A stretch of DNA of 7,695 bases from an uncultured archaeon. GTDB taxonomy: Archaea; Aenigmatarchaeota; Aenigmatarchaeia; CG10238-14; SCSR01. The notes under the pieces are model-generated. The model was given only the letters and a program-made list of their open reading frames with translations. It had not been told where the DNA came from and made no database searches. The translations under genes were made by a program, and so were the position numbers. Shown piece after piece: positions 1 through 6,267 of the stretch; within the stretch, counting starts at the first letter, position 1, and each line of letters starts with the position of its first letter. The stretch is taken from NCBI GenBank assembly GCA_938017915.1, contig CALIKW010000054.1, positions 1-7,695 of the forward strand, in the 5' to 3' direction.

Positions 1-1026
1 CCTACAGAAGAAATTTTAACAGAAAGGGATTTAAGAAATTTACTCGAAACTAACGAGCATCCAGAACATTATCAAGGTTTTGAAATTTCTGGCAAATTGC
101 ACTTGGGAACTTTAATAGTGAGCGGAATAAAAATAAACGATTTCTCAAAAGCAGGAGTAAAGTGCAAAGTTTTCTTAGCAGATTGGCATACTTTTTTGAA
201 CAAAAAGCTTGGTGGAAATTGGGAAAATATAATTAAAGCTTATAAGTATTATGAGGAAGCTTTCAAGTTTTTTTGTCCTGATGCAAAAATAGTGCTTGGA
301 AGTGATCTTTACTTTAATAATAACGAATACTGGAAAGATGTTGTAAGATTTTCCTCTTTGGTAACTTTACCAAGGTTGATGAGAACTTTAACTATCATGG
401 GAAGAAGCGAGAAAGAAAAGCTTTTTGCTTCTCAAATGATTTATTCTCCTATGCAGGCTGTAGATGTTAAATATTTATGTCAAATTGCACATGGTGGTAC
501 AGACCAAAGAAAAATTCATGTTTTGTGCAGGGAAATATTTCCAAAGCTAGGATGGGAAAAGCCTGTGGCAATTCATCATCACTTGTTAGCAGGTTTGGAA
601 AAACCACCAGAAATTAAGGATAAAGTGGAAAAAGTAATTGCAGCCAAGATGAGTAAATCGAAGCCTTGGACTTGTATATTTGTTCATGACAGCGAAGAAG
701 AAATAAGAAAAAAATTGATGAAGGCATGGTGTCCTGAAGGAATGGTTGAAGGAAATCCTGTATTAGAAATAGCCAAATATATAGTGTTTAGAATTAAGGA
801 AAAACTCGAAGTTGAAAGAAAAGGTAAATATTATGATAAACTTGAATTTTTTGATTACAAGGAATTGGAAGAATTTTATAAGCAGAAGAAAATTCATCCT
901 TTAGATTTAAAGGAAAGTGTTGCAAGAGCTTTAAATGAAATTTTAAAACCAATAAGAGAGCATTTTGAGAAACCAAAGAATAAAAAATTATTAGAAATTT
1001 TTGAAAGTGTTGAGATAACAAGGTAA
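1..1026 (+). CDS. tyrS: Tyrosyl-tRNA synthetase, archaeal type, 5' end outside window
   Basis: Class I enzyme that attaches tyrosine to tRNA-Tyr in the cytoplasm. The frame is open from base 1 through 341 visible residues to TAA at 1024-1026; a TTG at 97 lies inside the HIGH motif and is not the true start. Visible motifs are HLGT (HIGH signature, residues 34-37), GGTDQRK (165-171) and KMSKS (216-220). By alignment from memory to the Methanocaldococcus jannaschii enzyme, the tyrosine-reading residues are kept as Y24, Y148, Q152, D155 and Q169. Roughly 10-20 N-terminal residues should be missing. The stretch just before GGTDQRK is one residue shorter than in the archaeal and human enzymes I recall and lacks their usual acidic residue. 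Its stop lies two bases from the stop of the opposing permease, so its terminator must lie within that gene. Confidence 0.96.
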   Translation, partial: PTEEILTERDLRNLLETNEHPEHYQGFEISGKLHLGTLIVSGIKINDFSKAGVKCKVFLADWHTFLNKKLGGNWENIIKAYKYYEEAFKFFCPDAKIVLGSDLYFNNNEYWKDVVRFSSLVTLPRLMRTLTIMGRSEKEKLFASQMIYSPMQAVDVKYLCQIAHGGTDQRKIHVLCREIFPKLGWEKPVAIHHHLLAGLEKPPEIKDKVEKVIAAKMSKSKPWTCIFVHDSEEEIRKKLMKAWCPEGMVEGNPVLEIAKYIVFRIKEKLEVERKGKYYDKLEFFDYKELEEFYKQKKIHPLDLKESVARALNEILKPIREHFEKPKNKKLLEIFESVEITR

Positions 1027-1028
1027 AT

Positions 1029-2318
1029 TTAAACAATGTATTTTTCCTTAATAATAAAGTAGAAAACTATTCCAAGGAGTATTATTAAAAAGCAATTAAA
1101 AATTATTGTGGTAGGGAATTGAGAAAGAAGTGATAAGCAAAATAGAGAGGCTATTAAAGGAAGTATAGGAATGTTTTTTAAAGAAAACGGAACTTTAAAT
1201 CCCCTCGGAATCTTTGGCTGGTAAACTCTTAGAAGAACTATCGAAATATTTACTAAGTAAAAGCAAAAAATTGTTAGAAAATTTGAAATTTCTGCCATAA
1301 CTTTTAAGTCCCTAACTAAAACCATGCTGATTAAAGAAGAAAATGAAATTAATGCTATAGAAATAAATGGGGTTTTTCTCTTAGAAATTTTTGAGAAAAT
1401 TCTTGGAAATAATCTCTCTTTTCCAAAACTGTATAGAAGCCTTGAACCAGAAACTGTTAATCCTAAAATTGTACTTGAAGTTGCAAAAATTGCAGAAAAA
1501 AGAACAAAGTATCCCATTTCATTACCAAAATTTTTTGAAACAGCATCAAATAATGGAGCATTTGAGCTTTCTAACACTTTTATATCTAACAAATTAAGGG
1601 CTGCTATGCAAACTAGAGTATAAATTAGCATGCAAATTAAAATTGAAAAAACAATTGCTTTTGGGATTAGTTTTTTCGGAGCTTTTGTTTCTTCTGATTC
1701 TGCTGGAATAAGCTCAAAGCCTGCATAAGCAAAAAATATAAGTCCTGCAGCATAAAAAACATTTTTATTAACCTCAACGTTAAGAAATATTTCTTTTGTC
1801 GGTTTAATTAAAAAAATTCCTAGCATTATCACTAAAGCCAAACCAAAAATTGCAGAAAAGGTTAAGAACAAGCTTACGCTTACCGACTCTTTTATTCCTA
1901 GGTAAGAAAGGAATCCTGATAGGATTATTATTAAAGTTGAAAGAATTATTTCATCCAAAGGAACGAATTTTGAAAAATATCCTCCGAACGCAATAGAAAC
2001 TGTTGAAATAGCGAAAATACAAACTAAAATTAAGGACCATTGAACTATAAAGCCCCAAATTTTTCCCCCGAATATTTTTAAAGCATCCCTTATTACTTTA
2101 TAATAGCTTGAAGTATCCGGGTATATGCTTGCCATTTCTGCAAAGCTTAAGCCTGTTAGTAAGGAAAGAATTCCTGCAAGAATAACAGAGATCCAGGAGG
2201 AATAGCCTGCAATTCCTGCAACCTTTCCTATTATAGTGTAAATTCCTGCTCCTATTATTATACCAATTCCAAAGATTAAAATATCCCTAAATTTTAAAAC
2301 TCTTTTAAGCTTTTGCAT
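1029..2318 (-). CDS. APC-family amino-acid permease
   Basis: Integral membrane secondary transporter of the amino acid-polyamine-organocation (APC) superfamily, 429 residues with about 12 hydrophobic segments, the normal size for the family. TM1 carries the unwound-helix glycine motif GIGIIIGAGIY (17-27). TM6 and the following loop carry FFAYAGFE (195-202) and EETKAPKKLIPKAI (209-222). SRLLYSFGKERLFPRIF (292-308) and IPRGFKVPF (370-378) match the conserved loops before TM9 and TM11. The ATG at 2316-2318 is chosen because it gives a short basic N-terminus before TM1 and has an A/T-rich box about 26 nt upstream. It diverges from SerRS across 37 bp and converges on tyrS. The substrate cannot be read from sequence; serine is tempting from context but unsupported. 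Confidence 0.93.
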   Translation of the reverse strand: MQKLKRVLKFRDILIFGIGIIIGAGIYTIIGKVAGIAGYSSWISVILAGILSLLTGLSFAEMASIYPDTSSYYKVIRDALKIFGGKIWGFIVQWSLILVCIFAISTVSIAFGGYFSKFVPLDEIILSTLIIILSGFLSYLGIKESVSVSLFLTFSAIFGLALVIMLGIFLIKPTKEIFLNVEVNKNVFYAAGLIFFAYAGFELIPAESEETKAPKKLIPKAIVFSILICMLIYTLVCIAALNLLDIKVLESSNAPLFDAVSKNFGNEMGYFVLFSAIFATSSTILGLTVSGSRLLYSFGKERLFPRIFSKISKRKTPFISIALISFSSLISMVLVRDLKVMAEISNFLTIFCFYLVNISIVLLRVYQPKIPRGFKVPFSLKNIPILPLIASLFCLSLLSQFPTTIIFNCFLIILLGIVFYFIIKEKYIV

Positions 2319-2355
2319 ATAAATTAATTTAAAATCGGAAAAATAAATTGAAGAT
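2319..2355. promoter_or_regulatory. 37-bp divergent promoter, permease / SerRS
   Basis: The whole space between the two divergent start codons is 37 bp. On + the box ATTTAAAA (2327-2334) is centred about 26 nt before the SerRS ATG. On - the box ATTTATTT (complement of 2341-2348) is centred about 26 nt before the permease ATG. Both spacings fit archaeal TATA boxes driving leaderless mRNAs, so the two pre-initiation complexes would compete for the same DNA. Neither start has a convincing Shine-Dalgarno sequence. Box assignment is by eye. Confidence 0.6.
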
Positions 2356-3897
2356 ATGGATTTTGCTCTTGAGGCTACAATTGAACTAAGTAAACCAATA
2401 GAGTTTCTTACCCAAACATTTCCTTCTCTAATAGCAAAAATAAACTCTGAGCTTTTTAGAAAAGGAGTTCCAAAAGAACAGGAAGGATCTAGGATAGTAA
2501 ATTGGAAAATAGCTGGAACAAAGCTTTTTTTAAGGATAGAAGGTACAACTTATTTGAGACCGCATGATGCCTTGCTTAGGTTGAGAAATTTTCTCGCAGA
2601 AAAACTTGGAAAAGAGCATGGAATAGGGGTAAGAAATCTTTTTGTAAAAGAATATGAAATAAGGTTTAAGCCGAAGAAAGTACCGAAACAAATGGTTGAG
2701 GTTAAGGTTCCGTGGGTAAGAGAAATAATTCAAAAAGATAAGGAACTTCTAGTTAAACTACAAAATTTGGATTCTACTGCTTTAGAAGATAGATATGTTG
2801 AAAGAATTTTAAGAAGGATAGAAGAAAAAATATCAGCTCAGTATGTGAAAGGTAAAGCAGAAACTTCAGAAGTTATAAAAAAGAGTAAACCAAAAATTAA
2901 AAAGTATAAGTTTAAGGAAGATATAACAGAGGAATTAATAAAAAGAGGTTGGGTAAAAAGATTTACCACAGCTGGAGTATGGCATTTTTTGCCTCCAATG
3001 ACTGCTTTGATAAGAGCAATAGAACAAATTATTGTTGAAAGAATAGCTAAGCCCATGGAATTCCAGGAAATTTTTCTCCCTCGCTTAATTTCATTAGAAA
3101 CTCACATGAAAAAGGGGCAACTGGCAATACCTAACGACCTTTTTTGGGTTTGTCCTCCAATTTCAAAGAATATAGAGGAATTCGAAGATTTTGTGGATTA
3201 TGTTGAAATTACACAAACTATTCCAAAAGATTTGCTCATGAAGAAGTTGGATTTGCCGATAGGTGCTATTTCTTATGCTCAATGCGAAGGTTTTTACCAA
3301 ATTTTTGAGAAAGAAGTAATTGATTTGGATAAGCTTCCATTAAAATTTTTTGATAGATTTGGGCCTACTTGGCGCTATGAAGCTGGTGGTCTAAAAGGTT
3401 TGGAAAGGTTGAATGAGTTTTATAGGATAGAATTTGTTTATATAGGCTCTCCAGACCAAGTCGTAAAAATAAGGGATGAAGTGAAAGATAGAACTTTAGA
3501 AATTGTGGATAAAATTTTTGATTTAGAATGGAGAATTGATAAAGTAGTTCCTGTTTATTTAGAACATGCTGGAAAGGTTGAAGAAGAAAAGGAAGATTTG
3601 GTTAAAACTTACGACTTAACAATTATACTTCCGTTCAAAACTTTGAGCAAAGCAGAGAAAGAATTGGAAATTGCTTCTTTCCATGTTCATAAGGACTTTT
3701 ATGCAGAAAGGTTTAATTTTAAGGATAAAGCAGGGAGAACTGTTTGGACTGGTTGTTGTGGTTTGGGTCCTACAAGATTTGCTTATGTTTTTCTTTTGAG
3801 GCATGGGCTTAATTTTGACGAATGGCCAGAAGAAGTAAAAAAGGCTGTTAAAAGCTTATACGAAAAGTTCCCCCAAACTTTTGAAGTTGTCAGCTAA
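2356..3897 (+). CDS. serS: Seryl-tRNA synthetase, rare methanogenic type (SerRS2)
   Basis: Class II aminoacyl-tRNA synthetase charging tRNA-Ser. Its 513 residues match the atypical zinc-dependent SerRS first described in methanogens, not the common SerRS: there is no N-terminal long coiled-coil arm but an alpha/beta tRNA-binding domain of about 165 residues. Motif 2 is FGPTWRYEAGG (335-345) and motif 3 is GLGPTRFAYVFL (469-480). The zinc ligands are readable as C310, E359 and C467 or C468; the 49-residue spacing of the first two equals that of C306 and E355 of the Methanosarcina barkeri enzyme as I remember it. The ATG at 2356 gives a family-like N-terminus and lies about 26 nt after a TATA box. 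It ends with tandem TAA TAA codons. A substrate, tRNA-Ser(GCU), is encoded at 7117-7199. Confidence 0.96.
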   Translation: MDFALEATIELSKPIEFLTQTFPSLIAKINSELFRKGVPKEQEGSRIVNWKIAGTKLFLRIEGTTYLRPHDALLRLRNFLAEKLGKEHGIGVRNLFVKEYEIRFKPKKVPKQMVEVKVPWVREIIQKDKELLVKLQNLDSTALEDRYVERILRRIEEKISAQYVKGKAETSEVIKKSKPKIKKYKFKEDITEELIKRGWVKRFTTAGVWHFLPPMTALIRAIEQIIVERIAKPMEFQEIFLPRLISLETHMKKGQLAIPNDLFWVCPPISKNIEEFEDFVDYVEITQTIPKDLLMKKLDLPIGAISYAQCEGFYQIFEKEVIDLDKLPLKFFDRFGPTWRYEAGGLKGLERLNEFYRIEFVYIGSPDQVVKIRDEVKDRTLEIVDKIFDLEWRIDKVVPVYLEHAGKVEEEKEDLVKTYDLTIILPFKTLSKAEKELEIASFHVHKDFYAERFNFKDKAGRTVWTGCCGLGPTRFAYVFLLRHGLNFDEWPEEVKKAVKSLYEKFPQTFEVVS

Positions 3898-3918
3898 TAA
3901 AATCGAATAATCTGCAAA

Positions 3919-3937
3919 ATTATTTATTTGAATTTTT
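3919..3937 (+). terminator. T-rich tract after SerRS
   Basis: T-rich stretch (TTATTTATTTGAATTTTT) about 20 nt beyond the SerRS stop, of the kind that ends archaeal transcripts. A weak 6-bp hairpin, TTTGAA-TTT-TTCAAA (3927-3941), lies against the 3' end of the opposing tRNA-Gly. It may serve both convergent units, but it is A/T-only apart from one pair, so support is weak. Confidence 0.35.
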
Positions 3938-3942
3938 CAAAA

Positions 3943-4017
3943 TGCGGGCGCCGGGATTCGAACCCGGGTCTCGAGCTTGGAAGGCTCGGGTCCTAGACCA
4001 GACTAGACCACACCCGC
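3943..4017 (-). tRNA. trnG-UCC: tRNA-Gly (anticodon UCC)
   Basis: Seventy-five nucleotides folding into a complete cloverleaf. The acceptor stem is GCGGGTG with CGCCCGC and contains one G-U pair. The D stem is GTCT/GGAC with an 11-nt loop containing the GG pair. The anticodon stem is CGAGC/GCTCG with loop CTTCCAA, placing anticodon UCC opposite plus bases 3979-3981. The variable loop is four bases, and the T stem CCGGG/CCCGG closes loop TTCGAAT. The discriminator is A and CCA is not encoded. No intron is present. Fifty of 75 bases are G or C. The best TATA candidate (4052-4060) predicts a leader of about 13 nt that RNase P would remove. The gene is followed directly by TTTT. Confidence 0.97.
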
Positions 4018-4051
4018 AAAATCAACAAACCTTTCCTTTAATTATTTTTGC

Positions 4052-4060
4052 GATTTAAAA
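4052..4060 (-). promoter_or_regulatory. Candidate TATA box of tRNA-Gly
   Basis: TTTTAAATC on the minus strand, centred about 39 nt before the first tRNA base, predicting a leader of roughly 13 nt. It sits in a 14-bp A/T palindrome (4055-4068) that is probably compositional. A weaker A/T tract lies closer to the tRNA. Confidence 0.4.
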
Positions 4061-4202
4061 ATTTTTAAGTTAAGTCAAACAACAAATCTTCAAATTTTTT
4101 TACTTCATTTTCATTTCCTTTTCTAGAACAGCTATAGCAATATTCTTCAAAAAATGATTATAAAGAAGGAATTAAATTTGCGAGTTTAAATAAAAGCTTT
4201 CC

Positions 4203-4222
4203 TTAGGATTGCAAAATCCTAA
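4203..4222. repeat. Perfect 8-bp inverted repeat with GCAA loop
   Basis: TTAGGATT-GCAA-AATCCTAA: eight perfect base pairs around a four-base GCAA, which as RNA on the plus strand would be a GNRA-type tetraloop. It ends two bases before the TATA box of the 46-codon gene and begins ten bases after another TATA-like box, TTTAAATA (4185-4192). It could be an operator or a hairpin in a longer leader. A chance inverted repeat in A/T-rich DNA is not excluded. Confidence 0.5.
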
Positions 4223-4224
4223 AC

Positions 4225-4232
4225 TTATAAAT
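4225..4232 (+). promoter_or_regulatory. TATA box before the 46-codon gene
   Basis: TTATAAAT is centred about 25 nt before the ATG at 4253, so transcription should start at or next to the start codon. No Shine-Dalgarno sequence precedes the ATG, in keeping with a leaderless mRNA. Confidence 0.6.
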
Positions 4233-4252
4233 CTGCCTTTCTACTTTAAATT

Positions 4253-4393
4253 ATGAGTGAGCTAATCAAAAAATTTTTGAAAAGATTTAGAAAGATCTTT
4301 CCTTCAGAAGGTTTGGAAAAAGAACTAATTCCTTTGCAACCAGAAGAGCATTTAAAGCCAAGAATAGCAAAGAGGAAAAAAGCAAAAATTTAA
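4253..4393 (+). CDS. Small basic protein of unknown function (46 aa)
   Basis: I do not recognise this protein. The frame runs from ATG (4253) to TAA (4391-4393). It begins with an amphipathic basic helix (SELIKKFLKRFRKIF, residues 2-16), passes through a more acidic, proline-containing middle, and ends in a strongly basic tail (KPRIAKRKKAKI, 35-46). There is no cysteine, signal peptide or membrane segment. Evidence that it is real: a well-placed TATA box, codon use like its neighbours, and a position 29 nt before the histone gene on the same strand. The basic tail suggests nucleic-acid or ribosome binding, but that is inference from charge alone. The lack of a recognisable fold leaves spurious translation possible. 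Confidence 0.6.
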   Translation: MSELIKKFLKRFRKIFPSEGLEKELIPLQPEEHLKPRIAKRKKAKI

Positions 4394-4395
4394 AC
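4389..4395 (+). promoter_or_regulatory. Candidate TATA box of histone gene
   Basis: TTTAAAC overlaps the stop codon of the 46-codon gene and is centred about 31 nt before the histone ATG, predicting a leader of about five bases. The same ATTTAAAC octamer precedes the AdoMet synthetase gene. The histone may alternatively be read through from the upstream promoter. Confidence 0.45.
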
Positions 4396-4422
4396 TAAAA
4401 ATTCAATATTTCATATGAAAAA

Positions 4423-4638
4423 ATGAGCGAATTTCCTTTATTACCCTTAGAAAAAATTGCAAAAAAAGCAGGAAAAGAGTTTGGAATAGACAGAATTTCG
4501 TTAGCAGGAGTAAAGGAATTAAGAAATACTCTCTTAGAAATAGCTGATAAAATTGCACAGGATGCTGTGGCTGCCTGCCATCATGCAAAAAGGGTTACTG
4601 TTAAAAGAGAAGATATTTTAATGGCTGTGAGGAGATAA
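4423..4638 (+). CDS. Archaeal histone, 71 aa, four-residue insertion
   Basis: DNA-wrapping histone-fold protein of the nucleoid. Compared with HMfB it keeps the three-helix fold, the C-terminal core RVTVKREDILMAVRR (57-71), the loop arginine and threonine (R57, T59), the tetramer-interface histidine and aspartate (H54, D64) and R24 of loop 1. It differs in three ways. Four extra residues lie between helix 1 and R24 (KEFGID, 18-23, in place of HMfB's shorter link). Alanine replaces HMfB L46 at the dimer-dimer interface. The chain stops right after the final RR, with no tail. HAKRVT (54-59) is identical to the corresponding part of eukaryotic H3. The ATG at 4423 is the only start giving a normal N-terminus. 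aIF5A starts two bases after its stop, so the pair should be one transcript. Confidence 0.96.
   Translation: MSEFPLLPLEKIAKKAGKEFGIDRISLAGVKELRNTLLEIADKIAQDAVAACHHAKRVTVKREDILMAVRR
4629..4634 (+). promoter_or_regulatory. Shine-Dalgarno site for aIF5A
   Basis: GAGGAG lies within the last codons of the histone gene, six bases before the aIF5A ATG. It is the one clear ribosome-binding site in the window, at the one gene that is internal to a transcript, and it supports the ATG at 4641. Confidence 0.7.
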
Positions 4639-4640
4639 AA

Positions 4641-5030
4641 ATGGAAAAAACAACATCAGCCATAAAAAACCTTAAGCCTGGAGGGTTTGTTTTAATAGAT
4701 AATACTCCATGCAGAGTTGAAAAAGTAAGCATATCAACAAGTGGAAAGCATGGTGCTGCTAAGGCCAGAGTAGATGCTGTTGGCTTGTTAGATGGAAAAA
4801 GGAGAAGCATAATAAAACCTGCTGATGAAATTATTGATGTCCCAATAGTAATAAAAAAATCTGCTCAAGTTTTAGCCATAATTGGGGATAATGCTCAACT
4901 CATGGATTTAACTGATTATTCGGTTTTTGAATTACCAATTCCTGAGGAATTAAAAAATGAAATAAAACAGGGAAATGAAATAGCTTATTACGAAGTTATG
5001 GGGATAAAAACGCTCAAGCAATTAAAATGA
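4641..5030 (+). CDS. eif5a: Translation initiation factor aIF5A
   Basis: Archaeal homologue of eIF5A/EF-P, which binds the ribosome and relieves stalling at difficult peptide bonds. Its 129 residues are normal for archaea. The N-terminal SH3-like domain carries the modification loop STSGKHGAAK (32-41); K36 is the lysine expected to become deoxyhypusine or hypusine from spermidine. The C-terminal half is the OB-fold domain (from about residue 70). The gene begins two bases after the histone stop, has its own Shine-Dalgarno site and no visible promoter, so it is cotranscribed with the histone. Its TGA stop abuts the TATA box of the next gene. Confidence 0.97.
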   Translation: MEKTTSAIKNLKPGGFVLIDNTPCRVEKVSISTSGKHGAAKARVDAVGLLDGKRRSIIKPADEIIDVPIVIKKSAQVLAIIGDNAQLMDLTDYSVFELPIPEELKNEIKQGNEIAYYEVMGIKTLKQLK

Positions 5031-5036
5031 TTTAAA
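5031..5036 (+). promoter_or_regulatory. TATA box of AdoMet synthetase gene
   Basis: TTTAAA begins directly after the aIF5A stop codon and is centred about 25 nt before the GTG start, predicting a leaderless mRNA. It indicates that the synthetase has its own promoter although it directly follows aIF5A. Confidence 0.55.
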
Positions 5037-5058
5037 CGCATTTTTCCAATTATTAAAA

Positions 5059-6267
5059 GTGGGAAAAAATATTCTCGTTGAAAAACTGAATCAAACTCCG
5101 ATAGAAGAACAAAAAATTGAAATTGTGGAAAGAAAAGGCTTAGGTCATCCTGACACTATTTGTGATTTGATAATGAACGAAATTTCTATTGAGTTGAGTA
5201 AAGTTTACTTAAAAAAGTTTGGCACGATTCTTCACCATAATATAGATAAGGCCTTGCTTGCAGCAGGTGAAGCTGAGCATAGGTTTGGTGGAGGTGAAAT
5301 AAAAAAGCCAATGCTACTTGTGATAGGTGATAGGGCAACTTATTTTTTTGATAATGAAGAAATACCTGTAGAAGAAATTTCCATTTCCACTGCAAAAAAA
5401 TGGTTTAAGGAAAAAATGAGGTTTGTAGATCCAGAAGAGCATGTTAAATACCAAGTCGAACTAAAGCAGGTTTCTGCTTCCCTTGCAGAAATTTTTAAGA
5501 AAAAAAATAAAATATTAGGAGCTAACGATACTTCGGCTGCTGTAGGTTATTATCCTTTAAGCAGAACAGAAAAAATCGTTTTAGAACTGGAAAAATTCTT
5601 AAACTCAAAAGATTTTAAGAAGGATTTCCCAGAATCTGGAGAAGATATAAAAGTTATGGGCTTAAGGATTAATAACACCTTAGATTTAACTATTGCCATG
5701 GCTTTTGTCGATAAGTTCATAGATTCGGAAGGAACTTACTTTAAAAGAAAAGAAGAAATTATAAATGCGATTAAAAACTTTGTTTCGAATTCTGATTTTG
5801 AAAAAATAAAAATAAGCTTAAATACTTTGGATGAAAAAGGAAAAGGCGTTGCTGGCTTATTTTTGACTGTGAACGGTACTTGCGCCGATGCAGCTGATTC
5901 TGGCCAAGTTGGAAGAGGGAATAGGGTAAATGGCCTAATTCCTTTGAATAGGCCCACGAGCTCAGAAGCTGCTGCAGGAAAAAATGCTGTGTCGCATATA
6001 GGAAAAATTTACAACATACTTTCCCATAAAATAGCAAGAGAAATTTTTGAAAATGTTTCTGGTTTAAAGGAAGTTTATGTCTGGCTTTTAAGCGAGATAG
6101 GAAAGCGCATAGATGAGCCTAAAATTGCTGTCGCACAACTTATATTAAAAGAAGGAAATAGTCTGGAGAAGGTAAAAAAAGAAGTAGAGGAAATAATTAG
6201 CAAAGAAATTGAAAATATTACCAAGTTTTGCCTCAAGTTAGCAAAAGGAAAATTTGAGGTTTGTTAA
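5059..6267 (+). CDS. mat: S-adenosylmethionine synthetase, archaeal type
   Basis: Makes S-adenosylmethionine from methionine and ATP in the cytoplasm. Its 402 residues match the archaeal family, which is highly diverged from the bacterial and eukaryotic enzyme. The sequence shows IVERKGLGHPDTICD (22-36) with the GHPD motif, HHNIDK (59-64), GQVGRGNRVNG (282-292) and the loop ending in GKN (307-309), followed by HIGKIYN. The start is GTG at 5059: it yields the family-typical short N-terminus before VE and the QTP stretch, and fits the TATA spacing; there is no Shine-Dalgarno sequence. Its product feeds methylation and, after decarboxylation, spermidine synthesis, which is needed to modify neighbouring aIF5A. 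It ends directly against the stop codon of the opposing winged-helix gene. Confidence 0.96.
   Translation: MGKNILVEKLNQTPIEEQKIEIVERKGLGHPDTICDLIMNEISIELSKVYLKKFGTILHHNIDKALLAAGEAEHRFGGGEIKKPMLLVIGDRATYFFDNEEIPVEEISISTAKKWFKEKMRFVDPEEHVKYQVELKQVSASLAEIFKKKNKILGANDTSAAVGYYPLSRTEKIVLELEKFLNSKDFKKDFPESGEDIKVMGLRINNTLDLTIAMAFVDKFIDSEGTYFKRKEEIINAIKNFVSNSDFEKIKISLNTLDEKGKGVAGLFLTVNGTCADAADSGQVGRGNRVNGLIPLNRPTSSEAAAGKNAVSHIGKIYNILSHKIAREIFENVSGLKEVYVWLLSEIGKRIDEPKIAVAQLILKEGNSLEKVKKEVEEIISKEIENITKFCLKLAKGKFEVC

Noticed and set aside
97..1026. Reading TyrRS as starting at TTG 97.
   Set aside because: This would delete half of the HIGH-motif region; the upstream frame is open to base 1 and encodes the expected N-terminal helix.
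1324..1623. 99-codon open frame on + opposite the permease.
   Set aside because: Shadow of the permease coding strand: the opposite frame encodes conserved APC transporter motifs over the same bases.
1912..1926. AATCCT-GAT-AGGATT inverted repeat resembling the arms of the repeat at 4203-4222.
   Set aside because: Lies inside the permease coding sequence, only six pairs, and fully explained by the encoded membrane segment.
4055..4068. 14-bp palindrome TTAAAAATTTTTAA upstream of tRNA-Gly.
   Set aside because: Runs of A and T only; this is low-complexity promoter DNA rather than a specific site.
4154..4189. Plus-strand 11-codon frame (ATG to TAA) before the hairpin.
   Set aside because: Too short, no promoter at the proper distance and no recognisable sequence.
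4415..4426. Three-codon frame ATG AAA AAA TGA overlapping the histone start codon.
   Set aside because: Likely chance in A-rich DNA; no evidence that ribosomes begin there. It also shows why the ATG at 4415 is not the histone start.
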